Part shown: piece after piece, positions 29,843 to 39,059 of the stretch
Layout of the letters: every line of letters starts with the position of its first letter
Numbering within the stretch: the stretch's first letter is position 1
Assembly (NCBI RefSeq): GCF_002879885.1
Contig: NZ_PNYA01000026.1
Coordinates: forward strand, 53,278 to 117,277
Source: Trinickia dabaoshanensis
Lineage (GTDB): Bacteria > Pseudomonadota > Gammaproteobacteria > Burkholderiales > Burkholderiaceae
Direction: 5' to 3'
DNA length: 64,000 nt
Translations under genes and position numbers: made by a program
Notes under the pieces: model-generated
Database searches by the model: none
Told to the model about the DNA's origin: nothing
The model's input: only the letters and a program-made list of their open reading frames with translations

Positions 29843-30259
29843 ATGACAGAAGCGGTAAAAAAACCGAGACCGGAGTTCCGGAACATCGGAGTGGGGCAAA
29901 TTTTGACGGCATACCGTCTACCGCTAGCAGGGCGGGTATCGATCCTGCATCGGGTTAGCGGCGCGCTTCTCTTCGTTTTCCTTCCCTTCCTGCTCTACCT
30001 CTTCGATCAGAGCCTCACTTCCGAAATGAGCTTCGAGTTCTTCAAGCTCTTTCTCTCCAATATCGTCGTCAAGCTCGTCACGCTCGTGCTCGCGTGGGCA
30101 TTTCTCTTTCACTTCTGCGCCGGCGTACGCCATCTCGTGATGGATACGAACCACGACGCGGTGTCGAAAGAGAGCGGCAAGCGCACGTCCGTCGTGGTTT
30201 TCGTGGTGTCGTCGGTCTTGACGATCGCCTTCGCGCTCAAACTGTTCGGAGCATTCTAA
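29843..30259 (+). CDS. sdhC: Succinate dehydrogenase cytochrome b556 subunit
   Basis: Membrane anchor of complex II, 138 residues, with three transmembrane helices (about 36-55, 68-92 and 112-136). The heme-b ligand is the His in FLFHFCAGVRHLVMD. The N-terminal RPEFRNIGVGQI and HRVSGALLFVFLP segment is diagnostic of SdhC and contains quinone-site Ser/Arg residues. It is the first gene of sdhCDAB, 4 bases ahead of sdhD, all on the plus strand. Confidence 0.97.
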   Translation: MTEAVKKPRPEFRNIGVGQILTAYRLPLAGRVSILHRVSGALLFVFLPFLLYLFDQSLTSEMSFEFFKLFLSNIVVKLVTLVLAWAFLFHFCAGVRHLVMDTNHDAVSKESGKRTSVVVFVVSSVLTIAFALKLFGAF

Positions 30260-30263
30260 GAAA

Positions 30264-30632
30264 ATGGCAGCCAACAACCGAATCGGCTCGAAGCGCCTCG
30301 TCGTCGGCGCGCATTACGGCTTGCGCGACTGGCTCGCGCAGCGCGTGACCGCCATGATCATGGCGATCTATACGGTCATCCTGCTCGCCTGGTTCTTCAG
30401 CGCACAGGCTTTCTCCTACGACGGCTGGGCCTCGATCTTCGCCACGCAATGGATGAAGCTCGCGACGTTCGTCACCTTGCTCTCGCTGTTCTACCACGCG
30501 TGGGTAGGCATTCGGGACATCTGGATGGACTATGTGAAGCCCGTCGGCACGCGCCTCGTATTGCAAGCGTTGACGATCGTCTGGCTGCTCGCGTGTGCGG
30601 GCTACGCTGCGCAGATTCTCTGGAGAGTGTAA
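30264..30632 (+). CDS. sdhD: Succinate dehydrogenase membrane anchor subunit
   Basis: Second membrane anchor of complex II, 122 residues, with three helices. The start segment VVGAHYGLRDWLAQRVTAM carries conserved Arg/Trp residues near the quinone site. The second heme ligand is expected at the His in SLFYHAWVGIRDIWMDY. It is 4 bases past sdhC and overlaps nothing; sdhA starts 4 bases after its stop. The length and topology are normal. Confidence 0.96.
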   Translation: MAANNRIGSKRLVVGAHYGLRDWLAQRVTAMIMAIYTVILLAWFFSAQAFSYDGWASIFATQWMKLATFVTLLSLFYHAWVGIRDIWMDYVKPVGTRLVLQALTIVWLLACAGYAAQILWRV

Positions 30633-30636
30633 AAGA

Positions 30637-32412
30637 ATGGCTGCAATCAAGAATTCTCTGCCGCGTCGCCGCTTCGACGTGGTCATCGTCGGCGCGGGCG
30701 GTTCGGGGATGCGCGCGTCGCTGCAACTCGCGCGTGCGGGTCTGTCGGTTTGCGTGCTCTCGAAAGTGTTCCCGACGCGTTCGCACACGGTCGCGGCGCA
30801 AGGCGGGATCGGCGCATCGCTCGGCAACATGAGCGAAGACAACTGGCATTACCACTTCTACGACACCATCAAGGGTTCCGACTGGCTCGGCGACCAAGAC
30901 GCGATCGAATTCATGTGCCGAGAGGCACCGAACGCCGTCTACGAACTCGAACACTTCGGCATGCCGTTCGACCGTAACGCCGATGGCACGATCTATCAGC
31001 GTCCGTTCGGCGGCCACACGGCCAACTACGGCGAGAAGCCCGTCCAGCGCGCGTGCGCGGCGGCCGACCGTACCGGCCACGCCCTGCTCCACACGCTCTA
31101 TCAGCAAAACGTCGCCGCGAAGACGCAATTCTTCGTGGAATGGATGGCGCTCGATCTGATTCGCGACGCCGACGGCGACGTGCTCGGCGTGACCGCGCTC
31201 GAGATGGAAACCGGCGACGTCTATATCCTCGAAGGCAAGTGCACGCTGTTCGCCACGGGCGGCGCGGGCCGGATCTTCGCGGCATCGACGAACGCGTTCA
31301 TCAATACCGGCGACGGTTTGGGCATGGCGGCCCGCTCGGGTATCGCGCTGCAGGACATGGAGTTCTGGCAGTTCCACCCGACCGGCGTGGCCGGCGCGGG
31401 CGTGCTGATCACGGAAGGCGTGCGCGGCGAAGGCGGTATTTTGCGTAACGCGAACGGCGAGCGCTTCATGGAGCGCTACGCGCCGACGCTGAAGGATCTG
31501 GCGCCGCGCGATTTCGTCTCGCGTTCGATGGACCAGGAAATCAAGGAAGGCCGCGGCGTGGGTCCGAACAAGGATCACGTGCTGCTCGACCTCTCGCACA
31601 TCGGCGCCGAGACGATCATGAAGCGTCTGCCGTCGATCCGCGAAATCGCGCTGAAGTTCGCGAACGTCGACTGCATCAAGGAGCCGATCCCCGTCGTGCC
31701 GACGATCCATTATCAAATGGGCGGCATCCCGACGAACATTCATGGTCAAGTCGTCGGCACGCCGCGCGGCCACGAAGAGGTCGTGAACGGTTTTTACGCC
31801 GTGGGCGAATGCTCGTGCGTCTCGGTGCACGGCGCGAACCGCCTGGGCACGAACTCGCTGCTCGACTTGGTCGTCTTCGGCCGCGCCGCGGGCAACCACA
31901 TCGTCAAGCACGTGAAGGACCTGAAGGAGCACAAGCCCCTGCCGGCCGATGCCGCCGATTTCGCTCTGTCGCGCCTCGATAAGCTCGACAAGTCGACCTC
32001 GGGCGAGTACACGCAAGCGATCGCGGGCGATATTCGTTCGACGATGCAATCGCACGCGGGTGTGTTCCGCACGTCGAAGCTCCTGGCCGAAGGCGTCGAG
32101 AAGATCAAGGAAGTCGCCGAGCGCGTTAATCACGTGCACTTGAAGGACAAATCGAAGGTGTTCAACACGGCTCGCGTCGAAGCGCTCGAGTTGGCGAACC
32201 TGATCGAAGTGGCGCGTGCAACGATGGTTTCGGCCGAAGCGCGCAAGGAAAGCCGCGGCGCGCACGCGCAAAGCGATTACGAACATCGCGACGACGAAAA
32301 TTGGCTGCGCCATACGCTGTGGTTCAGCGAAGGCGATCGCCTCGATTACAAGCCGGTGCACATGCAGCCGTTGACGGTCGAATCGGTGCCGCCGAAGGCG
32401 CGTACCTTCTAA
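30637..32412 (+). CDS. sdhA: Succinate dehydrogenase flavoprotein subunit
   Basis: Catalytic subunit of 591 residues oxidising succinate to fumarate, with covalent FAD. The FAD-binding N-terminus is [18 protein letters not shown]. The covalent-FAD His lies in [11 protein letters not shown]. Active-site residues are in [20 protein letters not shown]. The ATG at 30637 ([11 protein letters not shown]) is used rather than an in-frame ATG inside sdhD, because it follows sdhD with a normal short gap. SdhE, encoded downstream, is the FAD assembly factor. Confidence 0.98.
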   Translation: MAAIKNSLPRRRFDVVIVGAGGSGMRASLQLARAGLSVCVLSKVFPTRSHTVAAQGGIGASLGNMSEDNWHYHFYDTIKGSDWLGDQDAIEFMCREAPNAVYELEHFGMPFDRNADGTIYQRPFGGHTANYGEKPVQRACAAADRTGHALLHTLYQQNVAAKTQFFVEWMALDLIRDADGDVLGVTALEMETGDVYILEGKCTLFATGGAGRIFAASTNAFINTGDGLGMAARSGIALQDMEFWQFHPTGVAGAGVLITEGVRGEGGILRNANGERFMERYAPTLKDLAPRDFVSRSMDQEIKEGRGVGPNKDHVLLDLSHIGAETIMKRLPSIREIALKFANVDCIKEPIPVVPTIHYQMGGIPTNIHGQVVGTPRGHEEVVNGFYAVGECSCVSVHGANRLGTNSLLDLVVFGRAAGNHIVKHVKDLKEHKPLPADAADFALSRLDKLDKSTSGEYTQAIAGDIRSTMQSHAGVFRTSKLLAEGVEKIKEVAERVNHVHLKDKSKVFNTARVEALELANLIEVARATMVSAEARKESRGAHAQSDYEHRDDENWLRHTLWFSEGDRLDYKPVHMQPLTVESVPPKARTF

Positions 32413-32440
32413 GCCGGTGCATTCAAAGGACACACGCGAA

Positions 32441-33145
32441 ATGGCAAAACGTACTTTCGAAATCTATCGTTACGATCCGGACAAGGATGCCGCGCCGCGC
32501 ATGCAGACGTACGAGCTCGATCTCGGCGTGGGCGATCGCATGCTGCTCGACGCGCTCGTCAAACTGAAAGCGGTCGACGAAACGCTGTCGTTCCGCCGCT
32601 CGTGCCGTGAAGGCGTCTGCGGTTCGGATGCGATGAACATCAACGGCAAGAACGGTCTCGCCTGTCTGACGAACCTGAACGATCTGCCGCAAAAGATCGT
32701 TCTGCGTCCGCTGCCGGGTCTGCCCGTGGTGCGCGATTTGATTTGCGACTTCACGCAATTCTTCAATCAGTACCATTCGATCAAGCCGTATTTGATCAAC
32801 GACACGCCGCCGCCCGAAAAGGAGCGCCTGCAATCGCCCGAAGAGCGCGACGAGCTCGACGGCTTGTACGAGTGTATTCTTTGCGCGAGCTGCTCCACGT
32901 CGTGCCCGAGCTTCTGGTGGAATCCGGACAAGTTCGTGGGCCCGGCCGGCCTGTTGCAAGCCTACCGGTTCATCGCCGATAGCCGCGACCAAGCCACGGG
33001 CGAGCGCCTGGATAACCTCGAAGACCCCTACCGTCTGTTCCGTTGCCATACGATCATGAACTGCGTCGACGTTTGCCCGAAGGGGCTGAACCCGACGAAG
33101 GCGATCGGCAAGATCAAGGAACTCATGGTGCGCCGTACGGTTTAA
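32441..33145 (+). CDS. sdhB: Succinate dehydrogenase iron-sulfur subunit
   Basis: Electron-transfer subunit of 234 residues. The [2Fe-2S] cluster ligands are in [16 protein letters not shown] with the later Cys in NGLAC. The [4Fe-4S] and [3Fe-4S] ligands are in [16 protein letters not shown] and [17 protein letters not shown]. The ATG at 32441 has AAAGGA about 13 bases upstream and gives the usual [14 protein letters not shown] start. It follows sdhA by 28 bases and is followed 3 bases later by sdhE. Confidence 0.98.
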   Translation: MAKRTFEIYRYDPDKDAAPRMQTYELDLGVGDRMLLDALVKLKAVDETLSFRRSCREGVCGSDAMNINGKNGLACLTNLNDLPQKIVLRPLPGLPVVRDLICDFTQFFNQYHSIKPYLINDTPPPEKERLQSPEERDELDGLYECILCASCSTSCPSFWWNPDKFVGPAGLLQAYRFIADSRDQATGERLDNLEDPYRLFRCHTIMNCVDVCPKGLNPTKAIGKIKELMVRRTV

Positions 33146-33148
33146 GCA

Positions 33149-33499
33149 ATGAAATTCGCCTTTAGGCGCTCGCTTCATTCGCCGTCCCCCGAGGAGTCCT
33201 TCGGGACATCCGGGGGCGCCTCGGCGCATAATGACGCATCGCATCAATCAGACCCGCTGCGCCGCGCGCGCCTTCGTTGGCGCTCGAGGCGCGGTCTGCT
33301 GGAAAATGATTTGATCTTCGAACGTTTTTTCAGCCGTTACGAAGAGAGCCTCAGCGACGCGGACGTGGGTGCGCTGACACGTCTGCTCGAGCTGAGCGAC
33401 AACGACCTGATGGACTTGCTTCTCGCTCGCAAGGAACCGGAAGGCGACCTTTCCGACCCGGACATCGTCCGGGTGCTGGGCCTGTTGCGCGCTGTTTGA
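33149..33499 (+). CDS. sdhE: FAD assembly factor SdhE
   Basis: Small protein of 116 residues that assists covalent FAD attachment to SdhA. The conserved core is RRARLRWRSRRGLLENDLIFERFF, with the RGxxE motif in SRRGLLENDL, followed by LLELSDNDLMDLLLARKEPEG. The first 28 residues are unlike typical SdhE and are encoded by a stable hairpin region. No in-frame start exists after the hairpin, so this start is accepted. It begins 3 bases after the sdhB stop. A non-standard initiation downstream cannot be excluded. Confidence 0.9.
   Translation: MKFAFRRSLHSPSPEESFGTSGGASAHNDASHQSDPLRRARLRWRSRRGLLENDLIFERFFSRYEESLSDADVGALTRLLELSDNDLMDLLLARKEPEGDLSDPDIVRVLGLLRAV
33186..33216 (+). other. Long RNA hairpin with TTCG loop in 5' end of sdhE
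   Basis: A stem of about 12 base pairs with one bulge and one A/A mismatch encloses the extra-stable C(TTCG)G tetraloop at 33200-33203. It starts 41 bases after the sdhB stop and lies inside the sdhE N-terminal codons. It could stabilise the sdhB 3' end or limit sdhE translation. Confidence 0.6.
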
Positions 33500-33568
33500 G
33501 CGCCGCATTGCTGGAACGCGCCGCGCGCGCATGATCGGAAACCCGTTCCAACTTCGATTGAGGATGCT

Positions 33569-34873
33569 ATGACTCCGTCAGATGTTAAAGCCACGCTCTC
33601 GTTCAGCGATAATTCGCCGAGCGTCGAACTGCCGATCTACAAGGGCACGATGGGCCCGGACGTAATCGACATCCGCAAGCTGTACGGCCAAACCGGCAAA
33701 TTCACGTACGACCCCGGCTTCATGTCGACGGCATCGTGCAATTCGGCCATCACGTATATCGACGGAGATAAGGGCGAGCTGCTGTACCGCGGCTTCCCGA
33801 TCGACAACCTCGCGCAAAACGCGGACTTCCTCGAAACGTGCTACCTGTTGCTCAAGGGCGAACTGCCCACGGCGAAGGAAAAGCAAGAGTTCGTCAGCAC
33901 GGTCACGCGCCACACGATGGTGCACGAGCAGATGCAATTCTTCTTCCGCGGTTTCCGGCGCGATTCGCACCCGATGGCCATTCTGGTCGCATCGGTGGGC
34001 GCGCTCTCCGCGTTCTACCACGACTCGCTGAACATCAACGATCCGCATCATCGCGACGTCTCCGCGATTCGCATGATCGCCAAGCTGCCGACGCTGGTCG
34101 CTATGGCGTACAAGTACAGCATCGGCCAGCCGTTCGTCTACCCGAAGAACGATCTGTCGTATAGCGCGAACTTCATGCGCATGATGTTCTCGAACCCGTG
34201 CGAAGAGTACAAGATCAACGACGTGCTCGTGCGCGCGCTCGATCGCATCTTGATTCTGCACGCCGATCACGAGCAAAACGCGTCGACTTCGACCGTGCGT
34301 TTGGCCGGTTCGTCGGGTGCCAATCCGTTCGCCTGTATCGCTGCCGGTATCGCCTGCCTCTGGGGCCCGGCGCACGGCGGCGCGAACGAAGCGGCGCTGA
34401 ACATGCTCGAGCAAATCGGCTCGCCGGACAACATCCCCGAGTTCATCAAGCAAGTGAAGGACAAGAACTCGGGCGTGAAGCTGATGGGCTTCGGTCACCG
34501 CGTGTACAAGAACTACGATCCGCGCGCGAAGCTGATGCGCGAAACGTGCCACGAAGTGCTCGAAGAGCTCGGCCTGCACGACGATCCGCTGTTCAAGCTC
34601 GCGATGCAGCTCGAAAAGATCGCGCTCGAAGACGAATACTTCGTGTCGCGCAAGCTGTATCCGAACGTCGATTTCTACTCGGGCATCGTCCAGCGCGCGC
34701 TCGGCATCCCCACCTCGATGTTCACGTGCATTTTCGCGATGGCACGTACGGTGGGCTGGATCGCTCAGTGGAACGAAATGATTTCGGAAGCCGAGCAAAA
34801 GATCGGCCGTCCGCGTCAGTTGTTCATCGGCGAAACGCCGCGCGAAGCAAAGCCGATCGGCCAACGCGGCTAA
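33569..34873 (+). CDS. gltA: Citrate synthase
   Basis: Type II (hexameric, NADH-sensitive) citrate synthase of 434 residues, condensing acetyl-CoA and oxaloacetate. Catalytic motifs are [15 protein letters not shown] and [18 protein letters not shown]; the Asp is in the C-terminal region [15 protein letters not shown]. The N-terminal [19 protein letters not shown] is typical of proteobacterial GltA. It lies 69 bases after sdhE, completing the sdh-gltA block, and ends at a strong terminator. Confidence 0.97.
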   Translation: MTPSDVKATLSFSDNSPSVELPIYKGTMGPDVIDIRKLYGQTGKFTYDPGFMSTASCNSAITYIDGDKGELLYRGFPIDNLAQNADFLETCYLLLKGELPTAKEKQEFVSTVTRHTMVHEQMQFFFRGFRRDSHPMAILVASVGALSAFYHDSLNINDPHHRDVSAIRMIAKLPTLVAMAYKYSIGQPFVYPKNDLSYSANFMRMMFSNPCEEYKINDVLVRALDRILILHADHEQNASTSTVRLAGSSGANPFACIAAGIACLWGPAHGGANEAALNMLEQIGSPDNIPEFIKQVKDKNSGVKLMGFGHRVYKNYDPRAKLMRETCHEVLEELGLHDDPLFKLAMQLEKIALEDEYFVSRKLYPNVDFYSGIVQRALGIPTSMFTCIFAMARTVGWIAQWNEMISEAEQKIGRPRQLFIGETPREAKPIGQRG

Positions 34874-34924
34874 TCGCAAGCCCGGTGCCGGTTCGAACGA
34901 ACCGGTTTGCCGAGCGCAGTATTC

Positions 34925-34958
34925 AAAGCCCCGACGGGTCATGCCGTCGGGGCTTTTT
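34925..34958 (+). terminator. Rho-independent terminator of gltA
   Basis: Perfect 13-base stem AAAGCCCCGACGG/CCGTCGGGGCTTT with a 6-base loop, followed by TTTTTC, about 50 bases after the gltA stop. It ends the sdh-gltA transcript. Confidence 0.9.
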
Positions 34959-35063
34959 CGTATGGGGCGCCCGCTGCGGAGCGATGCGTTCTCGAACGAC
35001 TATGCCGTTCGGAGGACTGCTCGTCGCGGGGCCGAGCCGGTATCGTGCATTCGTCAGCAACCA

Positions 35064-35102
35064 AGGTTGTCACTTGACAACCTCTTAACCGGGCGGTACT
35101 CT
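35064..35102 (+). promoter_or_regulatory. Promoter with overlapping palindromic operator
   Basis: The inverted repeat AGGTTGTCA-CT-TGACAACCT (35064-35083) is perfect at 9+9 bases and contains TTGACA (35074-35079). A TACTCT -10 box follows after exactly 17 bases (35097-35102). Initiation near 35109 would leave a leader of only about 8 bases before the ATG at 35117. A repressor bound here would block the -35 box. Confidence 0.7.
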
Positions 35103-35116
35103 TGCCGCAGTGACAA

Positions 35117-35401
35117 ATGCAACGACCACATCCGAAGAAGGAAATTGAAGCAGCGCTCGTGTACGCGGAAACCTGCGGCTGGCGAGTGCAACCGAAGCGA
35201 GGAAACGGGCACGCCTGGGGCAAGATGCTTTGCCCCTATCACGACGTTCAGTGCCGGTGCGGCGAGTTTTGTATCACGAGCATCTGGAGTACGCCGCGCT
35301 GTGCGGCCAATCATGCGAAAGACTTGAAGCGGGTTGTCGATCACTGCGCGGTAGTGCAGCAGATCGTCGCGTTCAAAGCGGGCGTACTCGCCAAAATTTA
35401 G
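35117..35401 (+). CDS. HicA-like small protein with Cys-rich insert
   Basis: Protein of 94 residues with features of the HicA mRNA-interferase fold: an N-terminal helix (HPKKEIEAALVYAETCGW), a strand-turn RVQPKRGNGHAWGKML where GNGH matches the GSxH region holding the catalytic His of HicA, and a C-terminal helix NHAKDLKRVVDHC. Between them is a C-x6-C-x-C-x3-C cluster that could bind zinc, unlike standard HicA. It is the first gene of a two-gene unit with an HTH protein. It may be a toxin, but this is inference. I assign only the fold resemblance. Confidence 0.7.
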   Translation: MQRPHPKKEIEAALVYAETCGWRVQPKRGNGHAWGKMLCPYHDVQCRCGEFCITSIWSTPRCAANHAKDLKRVVDHCAVVQQIVAFKAGVLAKI

Positions 35402-35409
35402 GAGTCCAA

Positions 35410-35934
35410 ATGGAATACGTTTTTACGCTGAAATATCAGCTTGCGGACGAAGATCAGGACCACGAGCAGATCGTCGAGCGACTGTTCGAGGCCGGGTGCG
35501 ACGATGCCACGATCGGCATGGGCCAACCGGGAAGAATCGCATTGGCATTCAGGCGAGTGGGGGCCGATGCGTGGTCGGCCATTCATTCGGCGCTGCACGA
35601 CGTGAAGAAAGCGCTGCCGGCCGCTAGGTTGGTCGAAGCGGGCCCCGACTTCGTCGGTCTGACGGATGTCGCGGATTTGGCCGGCATGACGCGACAGAAT
35701 ATGCGCAAGCTGATGCTGGCTCATGCATCGCGCTTTCCGCTGCCTGTCCATGAAGGGAGCGCGTCGGTTTGGCACTTGTCGGACGTGCTCGTGTGGCTGA
35801 CCGGCCGCGGCGCCTATTCGATCAACTCGGGGCTCGTCGATGTCGCGAAGGCCACTAAGCAAGTGAATCTGGCGAAAGAGGCACGCCAAATCGAGCCGCG
35901 TCTGAACCGGCAGTTGGCGTTGCTTGTCGTTTGA
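35410..35934 (+). CDS. HTH DNA-binding protein, partner of the HicA-like gene
   Basis: Protein of 174 residues starting 8 bases after the HicA-like gene, with GGAG 5 bases before the ATG. The N-terminal 75 residues form a mixed alpha/beta domain (MEYVFTLKYQLADEDQDHEQ). A helix-turn-helix of AlpA/excisionase or MerR-like type is at about 87-130 (GLTDVADLAGMTRQNMRKLM, then SVWHLSDVLVWL). The C-terminal tail is helical. It is a candidate antitoxin/autorepressor acting at the palindrome upstream of the pair. This is an unusual partner, since HicB normally carries a ribbon-helix-helix or HTH after an RNase-H-like domain. Confidence 0.75.
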   Translation: MEYVFTLKYQLADEDQDHEQIVERLFEAGCDDATIGMGQPGRIALAFRRVGADAWSAIHSALHDVKKALPAARLVEAGPDFVGLTDVADLAGMTRQNMRKLMLAHASRFPLPVHEGSASVWHLSDVLVWLTGRGAYSINSGLVDVAKATKQVNLAKEARQIEPRLNRQLALLVV

Positions 35935-35984
35935 GCGTTGCCAGTGCGCGGCAGCGTAGGAGCGGTACGGCCACGATGGCGCGG

Positions 35985-36476
35985 TCAGTCGGTGCCGGCG
36001 ATCGACCCGCCGGGCAGGACGTAGTGCATCTCGTAGAAGAGAAGGTCACCCCGCGAAGGCAGCTTGAACGGTGGCGATGCCGATGCGAAGCCCAGTGCTT
36101 CGTAAAAGCCGCGAGCTGTTTCGCGCGCCGTGCACCAGGCGAGTCCGCCTCCGTGTCGGCGTGCGTGGTCGCAACACAGTTTCATCAGCGTGCGGCCGAA
36201 CCCGAATCCGCGCGCATGCGGTTGGACAGCCACGCCACGCAGGCGCCAAGCCGTGTTGCTTCGTGCTCCGGGCCGCGGCAGCGCCTCGCGGCAGACAGTT
36301 GAAACAGCGATGATCGTGTCGCCTTGGTATACCGCGAGATGCAACGTCGTTGGGTCGTCGTCGCCGCGGAACCGGCAGGGATCGGTTTCATTGTCTAAAA
36401 GAATCGACGACCGTAACGGTAGAACGTGTTCAGTCGCAACGGCATGAATGGAAAAAATTGCGGGGCTGTCGGGCAT
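35985..36476 (-). CDS. GNAT family N-acetyltransferase
   Basis: Acetyl-CoA-dependent transferase of 163 residues. The cofactor loop is RLRGVAVQPHARGFGFGRTLM (RGFGFG in the RxxGxG/A position) near residue 80, and the C-terminal motif FYEALGFASASPPFKL is typical. The N-terminal EHVLPLRSSILLDNE resembles the group of GNAT proteins with ElaA-like ends. It converges on the HicA-like/HTH pair. The acceptor is unknown. Confidence 0.9.
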   Translation of the reverse strand: MPDSPAIFSIHAVATEHVLPLRSSILLDNETDPCRFRGDDDPTTLHLAVYQGDTIIAVSTVCREALPRPGARSNTAWRLRGVAVQPHARGFGFGRTLMKLCCDHARRHGGGLAWCTARETARGFYEALGFASASPPFKLPSRGDLLFYEMHYVLPGGSIAGTD

Positions 36477-36814
36477 AGGAAATTGTATCGCTCGCGGCGA
36501 ATAAAATATTTAGAATTCGCGCAACAATTGAACCGGTTTGTATATATAAAACGAGATCGCCGGCGTTACATTAAGAGATCGTCAGCATCGTCTTCGGTTT
36601 GGCGCCGGTCGAAAAACATTCCTTGTTTGGAACATAGCTGCCGGGCTTGCTTTATCGGTCCTGTCGGTTGCCGCTGCCGCGGGTCCTGCCGGTAGATATG
36701 CCGCGGTCGCCGCGTCAATACTCCGAAAAATATCAGGTTCTATTCGACCGGTAATGCGGTAAGCTGTTTCTGAGCCGGAATTATTCCGAAATAACTATCT
36801 AATTGAGATCATAG
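36477..36814. other. 338-base AT-richer intergenic region
   Basis: Lies between the divergent GNAT and GntR genes and is clearly more AT-rich than its surroundings. It must carry both promoters. I see a GCGAAT/ATTCGC inverted repeat at 36497-36520 around an AT-rich spacer near the GNAT start, and a CGGAATTATTCCG inverted repeat near the gntR start. No gene is seen in it. Confidence 0.5.
36776..36788. promoter_or_regulatory. Inverted repeat upstream of GntR gene
   Basis: CGGAATTATTCCG is a perfect 6+6 inverted repeat with a 1-base centre, ending 26 bases before the ATG. Position suggests an autoregulatory operator; no consensus is claimed. Confidence 0.4.
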
Positions 36815-37480
36815 ATGACGGCTGACCGTCAATCCGATACGCACACCGCCTATACACAAATACGCTCTCGAATTCTCGATGGGCGCCTGGCACCTGGCAA
36901 TCCGGTTTCTCCGCGCAATATGGCCGATGAGTTGATGCTGGGTCATATGCCCGTACGTTCAGCAATACAGCGGCTCGTGGTAGAGGGCTTGGTGGAAGTG
37001 GTTCCGCGTCGAGGAACCTACGTAACGGCGCCGACCAGAATCGATTTGCGCGAGATTTTCGAAGTCAGACTCGCATTGGAAAGCACGGCCGCCTATTTGG
37101 CGGCGGTGAGCGGCGCGACCGAGGGGCTGTCGGCAGCGGCGGATCAATTGCGCCGGATTGCGGGCGGCGAATCGACGGACCTGATGACGGAGCAGCGCGT
37201 CGGTTGGGTGTTCCATCAAGAAATGTTCTCCGCTGCAAAAAACGAGCGGCTCTACACCTCGTACCGGCTGCTACGCGCACAGAGTGGACTCGCACTGAAC
37301 GAACTGCATCGGGACGACGCCTCGACGGTGCGGCGCGGCACGTCGGAGCACCTCGTTATCTACGATTCGATCCGGTCGCGGGAACCCGAAGCGGCGCGAC
37401 GGCACATGTGGAATCACATCCTGGACGGGACCGACGCGCGCATCAAACTGATCCGGGGCCAACATGACGCAGCGACGTAG
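36815..37480 (+). CDS. GntR family regulator, FadR/FCD type
   Basis: Regulator of 221 residues. The winged helix is at about 10-75 (TAYTQIRSRILDGRLAPGNP, MADELMLGHMPVRSAIQRLV, VPRRGTYVTAP). The C-terminal FCD domain has its metal/ligand His and Asp positions in HQEMFSAAKNERLY and the ARRHMWNHI end. The ligand is likely an organic acid, as for the family. No enzyme gene is adjacent to suggest one. It converges with the MocR-type gene. Confidence 0.9.
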   Translation: MTADRQSDTHTAYTQIRSRILDGRLAPGNPVSPRNMADELMLGHMPVRSAIQRLVVEGLVEVVPRRGTYVTAPTRIDLREIFEVRLALESTAAYLAAVSGATEGLSAAADQLRRIAGGESTDLMTEQRVGWVFHQEMFSAAKNERLYTSYRLLRAQSGLALNELHRDDASTVRRGTSEHLVIYDSIRSREPEAARRHMWNHILDGTDARIKLIRGQHDAAT

Positions 37481-37592
37481 ACGTATTCCCGTCTGCCTAT
37501 AGAGCCGTGCTTCGCCGAGAATCGCGTCGACAGGCGGATTAGCGGCCGCCTCGCCCGCCGGTCGCATTTCTTTTCGCTTACGCGTGCGCTTG

Positions 37593-39059
37593 TCAGCGCT
37601 CGATCGCGCCATGGCGTTCGACGATCCTGGCAAAGTGCGTTGCCGCCTTTTCTATCGTCGCGTCGGCGAGGCCGGCGTAGCCGAGCACGAAGCCGTTGTA
37701 CGCCTGACCGTTCGCGACTCGATAGTGGCTCAATGGCTGCAACATAAGACCCTCGGCGAATGCGTGCCGCGCAATGTCCGCGTCTTGAACGGGCACCGCA
37801 AGTTCTGTCGAAAGATGCATGCCGCCGGAGCTTTCGCGAAGGGTAAGCGCTGCCCCGAGACGCCGGCAAAGCGCACGCTCGAGCGTGCCTCGCCGATGGA
37901 TATAGAGCGCCCGCATTCGACGCAGATGGCGAGCGAACAGCCCCGTGTCGATAAATTCCGCCATGGCCAATTGATCGGCGGGATGGCCGCGATGAACGAG
38001 CTCGCGCAGTGTGTCCCGAAAGCGCACGACCAACACGGGTGGAACCACCATGAAGCCCAGCCGCAGCGCAGGAAACATCGTCTTGCTAAACGTTCCCAGA
38101 TAGCAAACCGGCGCGTCGGCCGCCAACCCTTGGATCGCCGGTAGCGGTTCGCCGCTGTGGCGAAATTCGCTGTCGTAGTCGTCCTCGATGATCCAGGCAC
38201 CGCACGCGCGCGCGTTTTCGACGAGCGCCGCGCGTCGCTGAATGCTCATCAAGGACCCGAGCGGATATTGATGCGACGGCGTCGTATAGATCAGTTTGGG
38301 CGGATGGCGGCGCCACGCGTCCTCGGTCGGCGCCATCCCCTCGCGATCGACTTCGATCGGAATCAGTTGTAGCCCGGTCGAGCGGAACGCGGTCCTTGCG
38401 CCGCCGTAACAAGGGTTCTCGAGCCAGCCGTAGTCGCCGGGGTCCGCGAGCATGCGGGCGCACAATTCCAGGCTGCTTTGGGTGCCATCGGTGATGAACA
38501 CTTGATCGGTTTCGCAACGGACGCCACGCGACACCTTGATATACGCGGCCACGGCGCGCCGCAACTCGGGTAGGCCCTCCGCGGGACCGTATGCGAGTTG
38601 CCCCGGTCCCATGCGCCGCCAGGCTCGATCGACGCAACGGCGCCACTGAACCAGCGGAAATTCGTCGAGCGAGGGCAGTCCAGGGACGAAGGGCAACATT
38701 CGATCGGGCTCGGGTTGCGCGTTTTCCAGTCCCCGGACGCGATCGGACAGGCTGATCGAAAGCGGCGCGGCCGCCTGCCGTGGATCGCGACGCGCGCGCC
38801 CATTCCAAAGCGTCACGGTACCGTTGCGCGTTGCAGCCACGAAGCCCTCTTCGGCGAGCCGTTCGTACGCGTAGACGGCCGAATTGCGGGCGATCCCGAG
38901 CTCGTTGGCGAGCACGCGCGTGGACACCAAACGCGTGCCCTCCGCAATGCGACCATCGAGCAGCATATCGCGCAAGCTTCGATACAGCACCTCTTGCTGG
39001 CTGCGCTTACCCGAGTCGTTTTGCGCGGAGAACGTGGAGATCAGAAGAGCGAGATCCAT
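37593..39059 (-). CDS. MocR-type PLP-dependent regulator (GntR N-domain, aminotransferase C-domain)
   Basis: Chimeric regulator of 488 residues. The N-terminal GntR winged helix (RSLRDMLLDGRIAEGTRLVS, LANELGIARNSAVYAYERLA) is at about 25-90, and a fold-type I aminotransferase-like domain follows to the end. The PLP-binding Lys lies in YLGTFSKTMFPALRLGFM and supporting residues in IIEDDYDSEFR. Members such as PdxR and GabR sense vitamin B6 or amino acids. It is divergent from an FMN-binding split-barrel gene, the expected target. The effector beyond PLP is unknown. Confidence 0.92.
   Translation of the reverse strand: MDLALLISTFSAQNDSGKRSQQEVLYRSLRDMLLDGRIAEGTRLVSTRVLANELGIARNSAVYAYERLAEEGFVAATRNGTVTLWNGRARRDPRQAAAPLSISLSDRVRGLENAQPEPDRMLPFVPGLPSLDEFPLVQWRRCVDRAWRRMGPGQLAYGPAEGLPELRRAVAAYIKVSRGVRCETDQVFITDGTQSSLELCARMLADPGDYGWLENPCYGGARTAFRSTGLQLIPIEVDREGMAPTEDAWRRHPPKLIYTTPSHQYPLGSLMSIQRRAALVENARACGAWIIEDDYDSEFRHSGEPLPAIQGLAADAPVCYLGTFSKTMFPALRLGFMVVPPVLVVRFRDTLRELVHRGHPADQLAMAEFIDTGLFARHLRRMRALYIHRRGTLERALCRRLGAALTLRESSGGMHLSTELAVPVQDADIARHAFAEGLMLQPLSHYRVANGQAYNGFVLGYAGLADATIEKAATHFARIVERHGAIER

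Noticed and set aside
30472..32433. Very long minus-strand frame opposite sdhA
   Set aside because: High GC at third positions opens antisense frames. sdhA has full family motifs and the antisense product has none.
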